In this document: positions 1-8,888 of the stretch, one piece after another | How positions within the stretch are numbered: the stretch's first letter is position 1 | Layout of the letters: every line of letters begins with the position of its first letter | Assembly: GCA_005884705.1 (NCBI GenBank) | Contig: VBAF01000273.1 | Coordinates: forward strand, 1-18,932 | Source: Alphaproteobacteria bacterium | GTDB taxonomy: Bacteria; Pseudomonadota; Alphaproteobacteria; Reyranellales; Reyranellaceae | DNA length: 18,932 nt | Reading direction: 5' to 3' | Notes under the pieces: model-generated | Databases searched by the model: none | Seen by the model: the letters and a program-made list of their open reading frames with translations, nothing else | Told to the model about the DNA's origin: nothing | Made by a program: the position numbers and the translations under genes

Positions 1-1829
<1,829 letters not shown>

Positions 1830-1848
1830 CAGGTCATCCCGAAAGGGT

Positions 1849-3048
1849 TCAAGTCGCCGCGATCGAGCCGTCGACCACGCGCAGCACCTGCGCCCGGCCG
1901 GCAAGCGGCTTGAAAAGCTCGGCATCGGTGCCGGTCATCCAGCTCTGGACGCCCAGCGCCACCACCTCCTCGAACAGAGCGGCGCGCCGTTCGGCGTCGA
2001 GGTGAGCCGCGATCTCGTCCAGCAGCAACAGGGGCGGCCGGCCGCGCGACAGCGTCACCAGCCGGGCATGGGCGAGGGCAATCGACACCAGGAGGGCCTT
2101 CTGCTGCCCGGTCGACCCTTCGGCCGCCGGCAGATCGAGGTCGAGGTGCCGGACCGCCAGATCGCTGCGATGTGGCCCGATGGATGTGGTGCCGGACTCG
2201 GCGTCGCGCAAGCGGCCGGCGGCCAGCGCGCCGCGCAGCCGGTCCTCGGCGTCGATCGCCGCCATCGCGGCGATCCAGCCGTCGATCTCGCCCGCCATGG
2301 CCAGCGCGGCGCGCGGGAAGGGGCCGACGCCCAATCGCGCGGCGGCATCGAGGCGCTGCACGGTGTCGGCGCGGTTGGCGGCCAAGGCCACGCCGTGGCG
2401 GGCCATGGTGTCTTCCAGCGCGGTGAACCAGTGCGGGTCGCGATCGCCACCCTTGTTCCAGTCGGCGAGCAGCCGGGCGCGCTGGCGCAGCGCGTTGTCG
2501 TAGGCCGCGACGTCGCCGGCATGCTGGGGATGCAGCGCCGTCACCAGCCGGTCGAGGAAGCGGCGGCGGTCGCTCGCGCCGTCGAGGAACAGCCGGTCGA
2601 GCTGCGGCGTCAGCCAGACGGCCGCGACATGCAGGCCGAGCGCGGTCTGGCTCGCGGCCGGGCGACCGTCGATCCGCACGACGCGGCGCGGCAGGCCGCC
2701 TTCGGTGCGAGCCGGTTCGAGCCCGGTGCCGAGCGCCAGCCGGCCTTCCGGCGTGTCGAGGGTGGCGGCGACCGCCCAGTTCCCACCGTCGGGCCGGCGC
2801 GTCACCTCGTCGAGACGGGCGCGGCGCAGGCCGCGGCCAGGCACCAGGAAGGAGATCGCCTCCAGGAGGTTGGTCTTGCCCGCCCCGTTGGGCCCGACCA
2901 GCACCACCGGCTCCAGCCCGCAATCGAGCCGGAGCTGGCTGTAGTTGCGGAAATCGGTAAGCCGGAGCTGGCGCACGGCCAGAAGGGCCGGCGCTGCGCC
3001 GGTTGCGGCGTCGGGGCTATAGGCTAAGGCGTTTGCCGATACCGTCAT
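1849..3048 (-). CDS. recF: DNA replication and repair protein RecF
   Basis: RecF is an SMC/ABC-type ATPase that helps load RecA at single-strand gaps together with RecO and RecR. The 399-residue product has a Walker A VGPNGAGKTN at residues 51-60 followed by LLEAISFLVPGRGLR, an ABC signature-like EGSTGQQKALL, and a Walker B LLLLDEIAAHLDAERR. The ATG at 3048 overlaps the dnaN stop as ATGA, which suggests translational coupling and fixes the start. It leaves about 20 residues before the usual LxVRxLxLTDFRNY beginning, so the N-terminus is slightly longer than in most RecF proteins; no later in-frame ATG precedes the conserved region. An open frame continues further upstream, but that stretch is an antisense-type translation of dnaN and not part of RecF. 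Confidence 0.97.
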   Translation of the reverse strand: MTVSANALAYSPDAATGAAPALLAVRQLRLTDFRNYSQLRLDCGLEPVVLVGPNGAGKTNLLEAISFLVPGRGLRRARLDEVTRRPDGGNWAVAATLDTPEGRLALGTGLEPARTEGGLPRRVVRIDGRPAASQTALGLHVAAVWLTPQLDRLFLDGASDRRRFLDRLVTALHPQHAGDVAAYDNALRQRARLLADWNKGGDRDPHWFTALEDTMARHGVALAANRADTVQRLDAAARLGVGPFPRAALAMAGEIDGWIAAMAAIDAEDRLRGALAAGRLRDAESGTTSIGPHRSDLAVRHLDLDLPAAEGSTGQQKALLVSIALAHARLVTLSRGRPPLLLLDEIAAHLDAERRAALFEEVVALGVQSWMTGTDAELFKPLAGRAQVLRVVDGSIAAT

Positions 3049-4163
3049 ACCCGCATCGGCATGAGCACGTAGAGCGCGCTCTCGTCGGCGCCGTCGCGCA
3101 CCAGGGTGGGCGAGCCGGCGTCGGCCATCAGGAAGCGGGCCTCCGAGCCCGCGATCTGCTCGGTGATGTCGAGCAGATAGCGCGAGTTGAAGCCGATCTC
3201 GAGGCCGGCGAACTTGTAGTCGACCTCGATCTCCTCGGTCGCGCTGCCGGCGTCGGGGCTGGTGGCCGACAGGGTCACGATGCCCTTGTTGACCGCGAGC
3301 TTGATCGCCCGCGACTTCTCGGTGGAGATGGTCGAGACGCGGTCGACCGCGTTGGCGAACTCCTTGCACGGCACGTTCAGGATCTTGTCGTTGCCGGTCG
3401 GGATGACCCGCTCGTAGTCCGGGAAGGTGCCGTCGATCAGCTTGCTGACCAAGGTGACGCTGGCCGAGGCGAAGCGGATGCGGGTGTCGCTGAGCTCGAT
3501 ATCGACCGAACCGTCACTCTCGTCGAGCAGCTTGCGGACCTCGCCGACGGTCTTGCGCGGCACGATCACGCCGGGAATCTCGCTGGCGCCCTTGGGCAGC
3601 GGCACCTCGACCCGGGCCAGCCGGTGGCCGTCGGTCGCCACGCCGCGCAGCACGTCGGTATTGCCCGACTTGGCGGCGTGGAAATAGATGCCGTTCAGGT
3701 AGTAGCGCGTTTCTTCGTTTGAAATAGCAAACCGCGTGCGGTCGATGATGCCCTTGAGGTCGGTCGCCGGGATCTGGAAGCGATGCGGCAGGTCGCCCTC
3801 GTTCATCGCCGGGAAGTCGGCCGGCGGCAGGCATTGCAGCGTGAAGCGCGAGCGGCCGGCGCGGATGGTGAGGCTGTTGCCGTCGCTCGCGGTCTCGAGC
3901 TCGACCTGGGCGCCGTCGGGCAGCTTGCGCACGATCTCGTAGAGGGTATGGGCCGGCGCGGTGGTGGAGCCGGTCTTGGCGGCGCTGGCTTCGATCGTCT
4001 CGGTGATGGCGAGATCCATGTCGGTGGCGGCGAGACTCAACCGGCCCTTCTGGGCGGTGATCAGCACGTTCGACAGGATGGGAATCGTGTTGCGGCGTTC
4101 GACGACACTCTGCACGTGGGCGAGGGCCTTCAGAAGCGCTGCCCGTTCGATCGTCAATTTCAT
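3045..4163 (-). CDS. dnaN: DNA polymerase III subunit beta (sliding clamp)
   Basis: The beta clamp is a ring-shaped dimer that tethers DNA polymerase III and many repair enzymes to DNA. The 372-residue length matches the family. The typical N-terminus MKLTIERAALLKAL, the clamp repeat motifs ATDMDLAI, GVATDGHRLA and IDGTFPDYERVIP, and the C-terminal YVLMPMRV are all readable. The ATG at 4163 is chosen because it gives the family N-terminus; the frame stays open further 5' but that extension is not conserved. The ribosome-binding site is poor (a run of A and C precedes the ATG). A terminator after dnaA and a candidate promoter at 4253-4258 suggest dnaN is transcribed on its own or as the head of dnaN-recF-gyrB. 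Confidence 0.98.
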   Translation of the reverse strand: MKLTIERAALLKALAHVQSVVERRNTIPILSNVLITAQKGRLSLAATDMDLAITETIEASAAKTGSTTAPAHTLYEIVRKLPDGAQVELETASDGNSLTIRAGRSRFTLQCLPPADFPAMNEGDLPHRFQIPATDLKGIIDRTRFAISNEETRYYLNGIYFHAAKSGNTDVLRGVATDGHRLARVEVPLPKGASEIPGVIVPRKTVGEVRKLLDESDGSVDIELSDTRIRFASASVTLVSKLIDGTFPDYERVIPTGNDKILNVPCKEFANAVDRVSTISTEKSRAIKLAVNKGIVTLSATSPDAGSATEEIEVDYKFAGLEIGFNSRYLLDITEQIAGSEARFLMADAGSPTLVRDGADESALYVLMPMRV

Positions 4164-4252
4164 GGTTTTTGTCGCTGTAAACGAGGGCCGAAATGAGCGG
4201 TTTAGACACCCCGTTTCGCGGGCCCAAAAGGCCGGTAGCGGAACGGTCTGGG

Positions 4253-4258
4253 AGTATA
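4253..4258 (-). promoter_or_regulatory. Candidate extended -10 element of the dnaN promoter
   Basis: On the minus strand the sequence TGCTATACT (hexamer TATACT with an upstream TGN) lies about 90 nt before the dnaN ATG. No good -35 hexamer is present 16-18 nt upstream, so an extended -10 promoter is inferred. The position after the dnaA terminator fits an independent dnaN promoter. Confidence 0.45.
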
Positions 4259-4296
4259 GCACGGCGCGCTCCGGCAGGAAGCGATTTCGGCCGTTT

Positions 4297-4320
4297 CCAG
4301 AAGCGCTTAAGTCCTTCTGG
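4297..4320. repeat. Inverted repeat upstream of dnaN
   Basis: CCAGAAG (4297-4303) and CTTCTGG (4314-4320) are perfect 7-bp inverted arms around a 10-nt centre. The element lies between the dnaA terminator and the candidate dnaN promoter, where it could be a protein-binding site. No regulator can be named from sequence. Confidence 0.3.
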
Positions 4321-4326
4321 ATCAAC

Positions 4327-4353
4327 GAAAAACGGGGCCCGTTGGGCCCCGTT
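4327..4353 (-). terminator. Intrinsic terminator of dnaA
   Basis: Read on the minus strand, AACGGGGCCC and GGGCCCCGTT form a perfect 10-bp stem with a 3-nt loop and run into a short T tract. It begins 23 nt after the dnaA stop. It separates dnaA transcription from dnaN, unlike the dnaA-dnaN operon of many bacteria. Confidence 0.8.
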
Positions 4354-4376
4354 CGTTCGCGGTCGCGAAGAGGGCC

Positions 4377-5867
4377 TCAGCCCTGCAACTGTCGCTTGAG
4401 CAACTCGACGTCTTCTGCAATCGACACGTCAGAAACCTTGAGTTCCTCGATCTTGCGCACGGCATGCATCACCGTGGTGTGGTCGCGGTTGCCGAAGCGC
4501 TTGCCGATCTGCGGCAGGCTCAAGGTGGTGAGCTGCTTGGCGAGATACATCGCCACCTGGCGCGGCCGGGCGACCGAGCGGGCGCGCCGGGGCGAGCTCA
4601 TCTCGGCGAGCTTGATGTTGTAGTGGGCGGCGACCCGCTGCTGGATCTCGTCCACCGTCACCTTGCGGTCGGCTTGGCGCAGCAGGTCGTGCAGCACGTC
4701 CTGCGCCATCTCGACGGTGATCTCGCGGCCGATCAGCTGGCCGTGCGCCACCACCCGGTTGAGCGCGCCCTCGAGCTCGCGGATGTTGGTGCTGATCTTG
4801 TGCGCCAGGAACTCCAGCACGCCGATCGGCACCGGCACCCGCGCGTTCTCCGCCTTGGTCTGCAGGATCGACAGGCGCAGCTCGTAGGTCGACGAATGGA
4901 TGTCGGCCACCAGCCCGCTGCCCAGCCGCGAGCGCATCCGCTCCTCGATGTCCTGCAGCTCCGACGGCGGCTTCTCCGAGGACAGCACGATCTGCTTGTT
5001 CTGCTCGACCAGCGAGTTGAAGGTGAAGAAGAACTCGTCCTGGGTCGCCTCCTTGCCGCAGATGAACTGCACGTCGTCCACCATCAGCACGTCGACGTTG
5101 CGGAACAGCTCCTTGAACTGGCCGGTGTTCTTGGTCCGCAGCGCCGTGATGAAGCGGTTCACGAAGCTCTCGGCCGTGAGGTAGAGCACGCGGGTCTTGG
5201 GATCGCGCTCGCGGATGACGTGCCAGATCGCATGCATCAAATGCGTCTTGCCGAGGCCGACGCCGCCGAAAATGTAGAGAGGGTTGCGCTCGGGCAGCGG
5301 CTTGTCCTGCTCGGCGATGTTGCGGGCGGCGGCATAGGCGAACTCGTTCGGCTTGCCGACCACGAAGTTGGCGAAGGTGTAGCGCGCCTCCGGGCCCTGG
5401 AAGATCTCCTCACCGCCGCGCCCGATCGCCGGTCCCAGCCGCGGCATCGGCTGCTGGTAATTCTGCGCCGCCGGCACCGGCGGCATGGCGATGATCTCGT
5501 TGGCGCGGCGGGGCGCCGGCGGCGGCACGAGGTTGACCTCGACGCTCGCCACCTCGGGGTCCACCGCGTGCCAGTAGGCGAGCACCCTGTCGCCGTAGTG
5601 GCGGCTCACCCAGTCGCGGACGAAGCGGGTCGGTGCATAGAGGCGCACCTTGCCGGCCTTGGATTCGCCCGGCTCGACCTCGCCGAACCAGGTCTTGAAG
5701 GCCTTGTCGCCGATCTCCTTGCGGAGCCGGTCGCAAACCCGCGCCCACTGCGATTCGAGTTCCTTGCGGCCCTCGTCATCCATGCCGGTCCCCGCAACAC
5801 TCTTTTGGTTCAACGCTGCGTCGTTGCCCGACGTCGAAGAAAGAATTTTGTTCAAGTCTGTCTCCAT
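4377..5867 (-). CDS. dnaA: Chromosomal replication initiator protein DnaA
   Basis: DnaA is the AAA+ initiator that binds DnaA boxes and opens the origin. From the ATG at 5867 the protein is 496 residues. Domain I is recognisable as LESQWARVCDRLRKEIGDKAF, followed by a proline- and alanine-rich linker. The AAA+ part has Walker A GGVGLGKTHLM and Walker B VLMVDDVQFI, and domain IV ends with the DNA-binding signature RDHTTVMHAVRKIEEL. Three starts are possible: GTG at 5888, ATG at 5867, and ATG at 5783, which has the best GGGGA spacing but leaves only seven residues before domain I. I choose 5867. With this start the 5' end overlaps the upstream rhodanese gene by 16 nt, so the two may be translationally coupled. 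An intrinsic terminator follows the stop codon. Confidence 0.96.
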   Translation of the reverse strand: METDLNKILSSTSGNDAALNQKSVAGTGMDDEGRKELESQWARVCDRLRKEIGDKAFKTWFGEVEPGESKAGKVRLYAPTRFVRDWVSRHYGDRVLAYWHAVDPEVASVEVNLVPPPAPRRANEIIAMPPVPAAQNYQQPMPRLGPAIGRGGEEIFQGPEARYTFANFVVGKPNEFAYAAARNIAEQDKPLPERNPLYIFGGVGLGKTHLMHAIWHVIRERDPKTRVLYLTAESFVNRFITALRTKNTGQFKELFRNVDVLMVDDVQFICGKEATQDEFFFTFNSLVEQNKQIVLSSEKPPSELQDIEERMRSRLGSGLVADIHSSTYELRLSILQTKAENARVPVPIGVLEFLAHKISTNIRELEGALNRVVAHGQLIGREITVEMAQDVLHDLLRQADRKVTVDEIQQRVAAHYNIKLAEMSSPRRARSVARPRQVAMYLAKQLTTLSLPQIGKRFGNRDHTTVMHAVRKIEELKVSDVSIAEDVELLKRQLQG

Positions 5868-6313
5868 GGAAGCCCGGTCGCTTTCCACCCACCCGCCGAA
5901 CCGCGCTTCCCCTGCGCATCCAGCGGACCCTCGAATCCCTCAGCCACGTTGAAGCACGTACTGTATCCGGCTGCGGACATGGCTTTCGCCGCCGCAGCCG
6001 ACCTCACTCCACTTCGACACAGAAACAGCAGAGGCGTATCCTTGTGCGTCACCCCGTTCCCCAACGTCGCGACGAACTCGGGATTCTGCTGCATGCCCGG
6101 GAAGACCTGCCATTCGAGCAGCGCCGGTTTCTTGCCGATCGACTCGAGCTCGGGCAGTCCCACGTAATTCCATTCGGCGCGAGTGCGGACGTCGATCAGG
6201 ACCGCGTCCTTGTTCTCGCTCAGGATCTTCCAGGCGGTCGCCGGAGTCACGTCGCCCGCATAACCGGGGGCTGCAGAGACCTCGTACGTGCCGGCGATCC
6301 TGTTGTTCGTCAT
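5852..6313 (-). CDS. Rhodanese-like domain protein (probable sulfurtransferase)
   Basis: This is a 153-residue single-domain rhodanese. Such proteins carry sulfane sulfur on an active-site cysteine and pass it to thiol or cyanide acceptors, or act as sulfur carriers. I see the substrate-side motif LIDVRTRAEW at residues 39-48 and the active-site loop LCRSGVRSA with Cys99 as the persulfide cysteine and Arg104 closing the loop. The end GGWKATGLPW is typical of this subfamily. No signal peptide or membrane segment is seen, so it should be cytoplasmic. The ATG at 6313 follows a G-rich stretch that could serve as ribosome-binding site. The 3' end overlaps the start of dnaA, an unusual arrangement that ties its expression to the replication initiator. 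The physiological acceptor cannot be told from sequence. Confidence 0.9.
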   Translation of the reverse strand: MTNNRIAGTYEVSAAPGYAGDVTPATAWKILSENKDAVLIDVRTRAEWNYVGLPELESIGKKPALLEWQVFPGMQQNPEFVATLGNGVTHKDTPLLFLCRSGVRSAAAAKAMSAAGYSTCFNVAEGFEGPLDAQGKRGSAGGWKATGLPWRQT

Positions 6314-6841
6314 GGCCCCCGCTAACTTTCATTTCGAGCCGGAGCACGGGTAGCGAGCCTCGAGCAGAAGTAGAGGCCACAGCGCGGGCATGAACGACGA
6401 CGGCTCGCTTGGGAGCGTGATCCCACGCGCCCGATTGTTCAAGTGTCGTCGTGTCGCCGATTGCGCTGTGGTTCGTTCTCCTTCTTCCTCGTTACAGCGA
6501 AGAAGGAAGTCCCCCCGTCTTCGCCTTGGCTCGCGTTCAGTGCCCCACGCCCCGTCGCGATGCCTCGACTCTTAGACAGACTCGTTGGTCAGCGCAAACG
6601 ATTCGGAATCGACATCCGCCCGTGTTGCACGCTCTTACTTGCGCGAGTCCGTTGACAAGGCCTGCGATCCCGCTCGCATGCGACGAGTGTCGCATCGAAG
6701 ATCGATGACGCGCCTCAACATCTAGCGCCCGCGGCACTCGGCCATCCGATAAAAGCGAATTGCATCTTTTTTGCCGACTTGCAGCCCAAGCTCCGATTGC
6801 ATCGGAGAGACAAAAAAATTCTCAAAAATTTTTACGCATCA
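6314..6841. other. Gene-free, palindrome-rich region between rhodanese-dnaA and rpsT
   Basis: About 530 nt hold no credible gene. Perfect inverted repeats are dense: GCGTG/CACGC at 6415-6428, CCTTCTTC/GAAGAAGG at 6480-6506, CGATTC-G-GAATCG at 6599-6611, TCGCATGCGA at 6674-6683, CATCGA/TCGATG at 6693-6707, CTCCGAT/ATCGGAG at 6791-6807 and AAAAATTTTT at 6824-6833. The last 100 nt are AT-rich in a GC-rich setting. It must hold the promoter of the rhodanese-dnaA unit. By eye I found no consensus DnaA box (TTATCCACA), so a role as replication origin is only a possibility. Confidence 0.55.
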
Positions 6842-6880
6842 TCTCAAAAAAAGAAAACGCCGCTCGGTCGGAGCGGCGTT
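6842..6880 (-). terminator. Intrinsic terminator of rpsT
   Basis: On the minus strand, AACGCCGCTC and GAGCGGCGTT form a perfect 10-bp stem around a 5-nt loop, followed by TTTTCTTTTTTT. It lies about 25 nt after the rpsT stop. This is a textbook rho-independent terminator and marks the end of a short rpsT transcript. Confidence 0.92.
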
Positions 6881-6905
6881 CACCTTGTCTGAAGGCGGAG
6901 TTGCC

Positions 6906-7169
6906 TCACGCCATCGCCTTGATCCGCGCGTTCAGTCGCGACATCCGACGCGCGGCCGCGTTCTTGGCGATCACCCGCGCGGCAGAGCCGCGCTGGATCT
7001 CCGGTTGCGCCGCCTTGAGCGCATCCATCGCCACTTTCTTGTCGCCGGCCTTGATCGCCTCCTCGACCTTCTTGATCGAGCTGCGCACGCGGCTGCGGCG
7101 CGACGAATTCACGGCGGTGCGGCGCTCGGTCTGGCGGGCGCGCTTCTCTGCCGACTTGTGATTAGCCAT
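6906..7169 (-). CDS. rpsT: 30S ribosomal protein S20
   Basis: S20 binds 16S rRNA early in assembly of the small ribosomal subunit. The product is 87 residues, the normal length, and is very basic. It has the family start MANHKSAEKRARQTERR and the helical segments SIKKVEEAIKAGDKKVAMDAL and IAKNAAARRMSRLNARIKAM. The ATG at 7169 has an AGGA sequence just upstream and sits about 20 nt from the expected transcription start. A strong promoter upstream and an intrinsic terminator downstream make it a single-gene unit. Its location a short distance upstream of dnaA is common in Alphaproteobacteria. Confidence 0.98.
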   Translation of the reverse strand: MANHKSAEKRARQTERRTAVNSSRRSRVRSSIKKVEEAIKAGDKKVAMDALKAAQPEIQRGSAARVIAKNAAARRMSRLNARIKAMA

Positions 7170-7195
7170 TCAGTCCTCGTACCTCGAAGCGCGCG

Positions 7196-7224
7196 CTTAT
7201 AAGGGTCGCGCGAGAGGGGGTCAA
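7196..7224 (-). promoter_or_regulatory. Sigma-70-type promoter of rpsT
   Basis: On the minus strand TTGACC (7219-7224) and TATAAG (7196-7201) are separated by exactly 17 nt. Transcription would start near 7189, giving a leader of about 20 nt before the rpsT ATG. This is the best promoter match noticed in the window. Confidence 0.78.
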
Positions 7225-7243
7225 CCCCGTCTCCCGCGGCGAT

Positions 7244-8023
7244 TCAGCGGTGTTTCCAGGTTGCTTTGCGCTTCTCGGCGAAGGCGCTCATGCCCTCGGC
7301 CCGATCCTCGAAGGCGAAGGTGGCATGAAAGGTGCGGCGCTCGAAGCGCACGCCCTCGGCCAGCGTGGTCTCGAAGGCGCGGTTGACCGCCTCCTTGGCG
7401 ACCATCGTCGCGGGCAGCGACATGCCTGCAATTTTCTCTGCCGCGGCGAGCGCCTCGTCGATCAGCTGGGCGAGCGGCACGACGCGACTCACGAGACCGC
7501 AGCGCTCAGCCTCGGCCGCGTCCATCATCCGGCCGGTCAGCACCATGTCCATCGCCTTGGCCTTGCCGACGAAGCGCGGCAGGCGCTGCGTGCCGCCAGC
7601 GCCCGGTATGGTACCAAGCGTGATCTCGGGCTGGCCGAAGCGGGCGTTGTCGGCGGCGATGATGAAGTCGCACATCATCGCCATCTCGCAGCCGCCGCCC
7701 AGCGCATAGCCCGCCACGGCGGCGACAATCGGCTTGCGGATCTGGCTCACCTTCTCCCAGCCGACAGTGATGAAGTCCTGCAGGAAGACGTCCTGGTAGG
7801 ACTTCTCCTTCATCTCCTTGATGTCGGCGCCGGCGGCGAAGGCCTTGTCGCTGCCGGTCAGCACCAGGCAGCCGATGCCGGGATCGCTCTCGAAGGCGTC
7901 GAGCGCCTGGCCGAGCTCGCGCACCAGATCGGCGCACAGCGCGTTGAGCGCCTTGGGCCGGTTGAGGCGGATGATGCCGACCCGGCCTTTGGTCTCGGTC
8001 TGGATGTTCTCGTAAGTGGCCAC
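7244..8023 (-). CDS. Enoyl-CoA hydratase (crotonase family)
   Basis: The enzyme hydrates trans-2-enoyl-CoA to 3-hydroxyacyl-CoA in beta-oxidation or related acyl-CoA breakdown. The 259-residue product aligns by eye along its whole length with short-chain enoyl-CoA hydratases. I see the oxyanion-hole segment AFAAGADIKEM at residues 61-71, ALGGGCEMAMMCD with catalytic Glu113, and QPEITLGTIPGAGGTQRLPR with catalytic Glu133. The C-terminus FEDRAEGMSAFAEKRKA is also typical. The GTG at 8023 is supported by GAGGAGG five nt upstream. It lies 30 nt after mutM on the same strand and is probably the last gene of that unit, just ahead of the rpsT promoter. The preferred acyl chain cannot be read from sequence. 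Confidence 0.94.
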   Translation of the reverse strand: MATYENIQTETKGRVGIIRLNRPKALNALCADLVRELGQALDAFESDPGIGCLVLTGSDKAFAAGADIKEMKEKSYQDVFLQDFITVGWEKVSQIRKPIVAAVAGYALGGGCEMAMMCDFIIAADNARFGQPEITLGTIPGAGGTQRLPRFVGKAKAMDMVLTGRMMDAAEAERCGLVSRVVPLAQLIDEALAAAEKIAGMSLPATMVAKEAVNRAFETTLAEGVRFERRTFHATFAFEDRAEGMSAFAEKRKATWKHR

Positions 8024-8053
8024 TCGTTCCTCCTCGGGGGCGGGGCGCGCAGA

Positions 8054-8884
8054 CTAGCGCTGGCAGCGCGCGCAATAAAAGGTCGACCGGCCGGATTGCA
8101 CCAGCCGCTTGACGAGATGTCCGCAGTCCGCGGTCGGGCAGGGCGCGCCGGCGCGGTCGTAGACCTTGAAGCGGGTCTGGAAGTAGCCGAGCTCGCCGCC
8201 CGGCTGGACGTGGTCGCGCAAGGTCGAGCCGCCGTCGTCGATCGAGCGCAGCAGTACCTGCTTGATCGCCGTGGCGAGCCGCCCGGCACGGTCGCCCTGG
8301 ACGGTGTGGGCGGAGCGGCGCGGCGAGATGCCGGACATATAGAGTGCCTCGCAGGCATAGATGTTGCCGACGCCGACCAGTGTCTTCTGGTCGAGCAGGG
8401 CCGCCTTGATCGGCGTGTGCCGGCCCTCGAGCCGCGCCGCGAGCGCCGCGCCGTCGAACGCCTCGTCGAGCGGTTCGGGGCCCAGTCCCTTGAACGCCTT
8501 GTGGCTGTCGACACCCGCGGTCGGCACCAGCAGCATCAGGCCGAAGCGGCGTGCGTCGTTGAAACGAACCTGCCAGCCATCGTCCATATCGAAAACCACG
8601 TGGTCGTGGCGCTCCAGCGGATGCTCGGCCGCGCTCCTGGCGTCGTGCAGGGTCATGCGGCCCGACATGCCGAGATGGGCAATCAGGGTGTTGCCGTCGT
8701 CGAGCCGCAGCAGCAGGTACTTGGCCCGCCGGTCGATCGCCCGCACCGAGCGCCCTTCGACGCGCTGGGCGAATTTCGTCGGCAGCGGCATCCGAAGGTC
8801 GCGCCGCCGCTGGATGAGGCGGACGATGCGCCTGCCGACCAGTTTCGGGACGAGACCGCGCCGGACAGTTTCAACCTCGGGCAG
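8054..8884 (-). CDS. mutM: Formamidopyrimidine-DNA glycosylase, with abnormal start
   Basis: MutM (Fpg) removes 8-oxoguanine and formamidopyrimidines from DNA and nicks the strand. The body is intact: LPEVETVRRGL, RAKYLLLRL with the conserved lysine, HLGMSGRM, GVGNIYACEAL, and a C-terminal zinc finger with CPTADC and CARC around GRSTFY. The N-terminus is odd. The family starts MPELPEVE, and the proline exposed after Met removal is the catalytic nucleophile. Here the frame reads AGG CAT CTG CCC GAG GTT, with no ATG, GTG or TTG at the right place. A CTG start at 8884 would give MPEVETV, restoring Pro and Glu but three residues short. An ATG at 8929 would bury the proline behind extra residues and overlap yggS by 41 nt. 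I annotate CTG; the gene may be inactive or contain a sequence error. Confidence 0.85.
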   Translation of the reverse strand: MPEVETVRRGLVPKLVGRRIVRLIQRRRDLRMPLPTKFAQRVEGRSVRAIDRRAKYLLLRLDDGNTLIAHLGMSGRMTLHDARSAAEHPLERHDHVVFDMDDGWQVRFNDARRFGLMLLVPTAGVDSHKAFKGLGPEPLDEAFDGAALAARLEGRHTPIKAALLDQKTLVGVGNIYACEALYMSGISPRRSAHTVQGDRAGRLATAIKQVLLRSIDDGGSTLRDHVQPGGELGYFQTRFKVYDRAGAPCPTADCGHLVKRLVQSGRSTFYCARCQR

Positions 8885-8888
8885 ATGC

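Noticed and set aside
6390..6737. Small open frames of 60-85 codons on both strands in the dnaA-rpsT gap
   Set aside because: No ribosome-binding sites, no recognisable domains and basic Arg/Ser-rich composition; they overlap each other and the palindromes.
6791..6807. CTCCGAT/ATCGGAG hairpin as a second terminator
   Set aside because: The stem is followed by A residues on the plus strand and by no T run on the minus strand, so it does not fit an intrinsic terminator.
6314..6841. A definite oriC with DnaA boxes
   Set aside because: No TTATCCACA-type box found on either strand by eye and no CtrA-like TTAA-N7-TTAA; kept only as a possibility in the findings.
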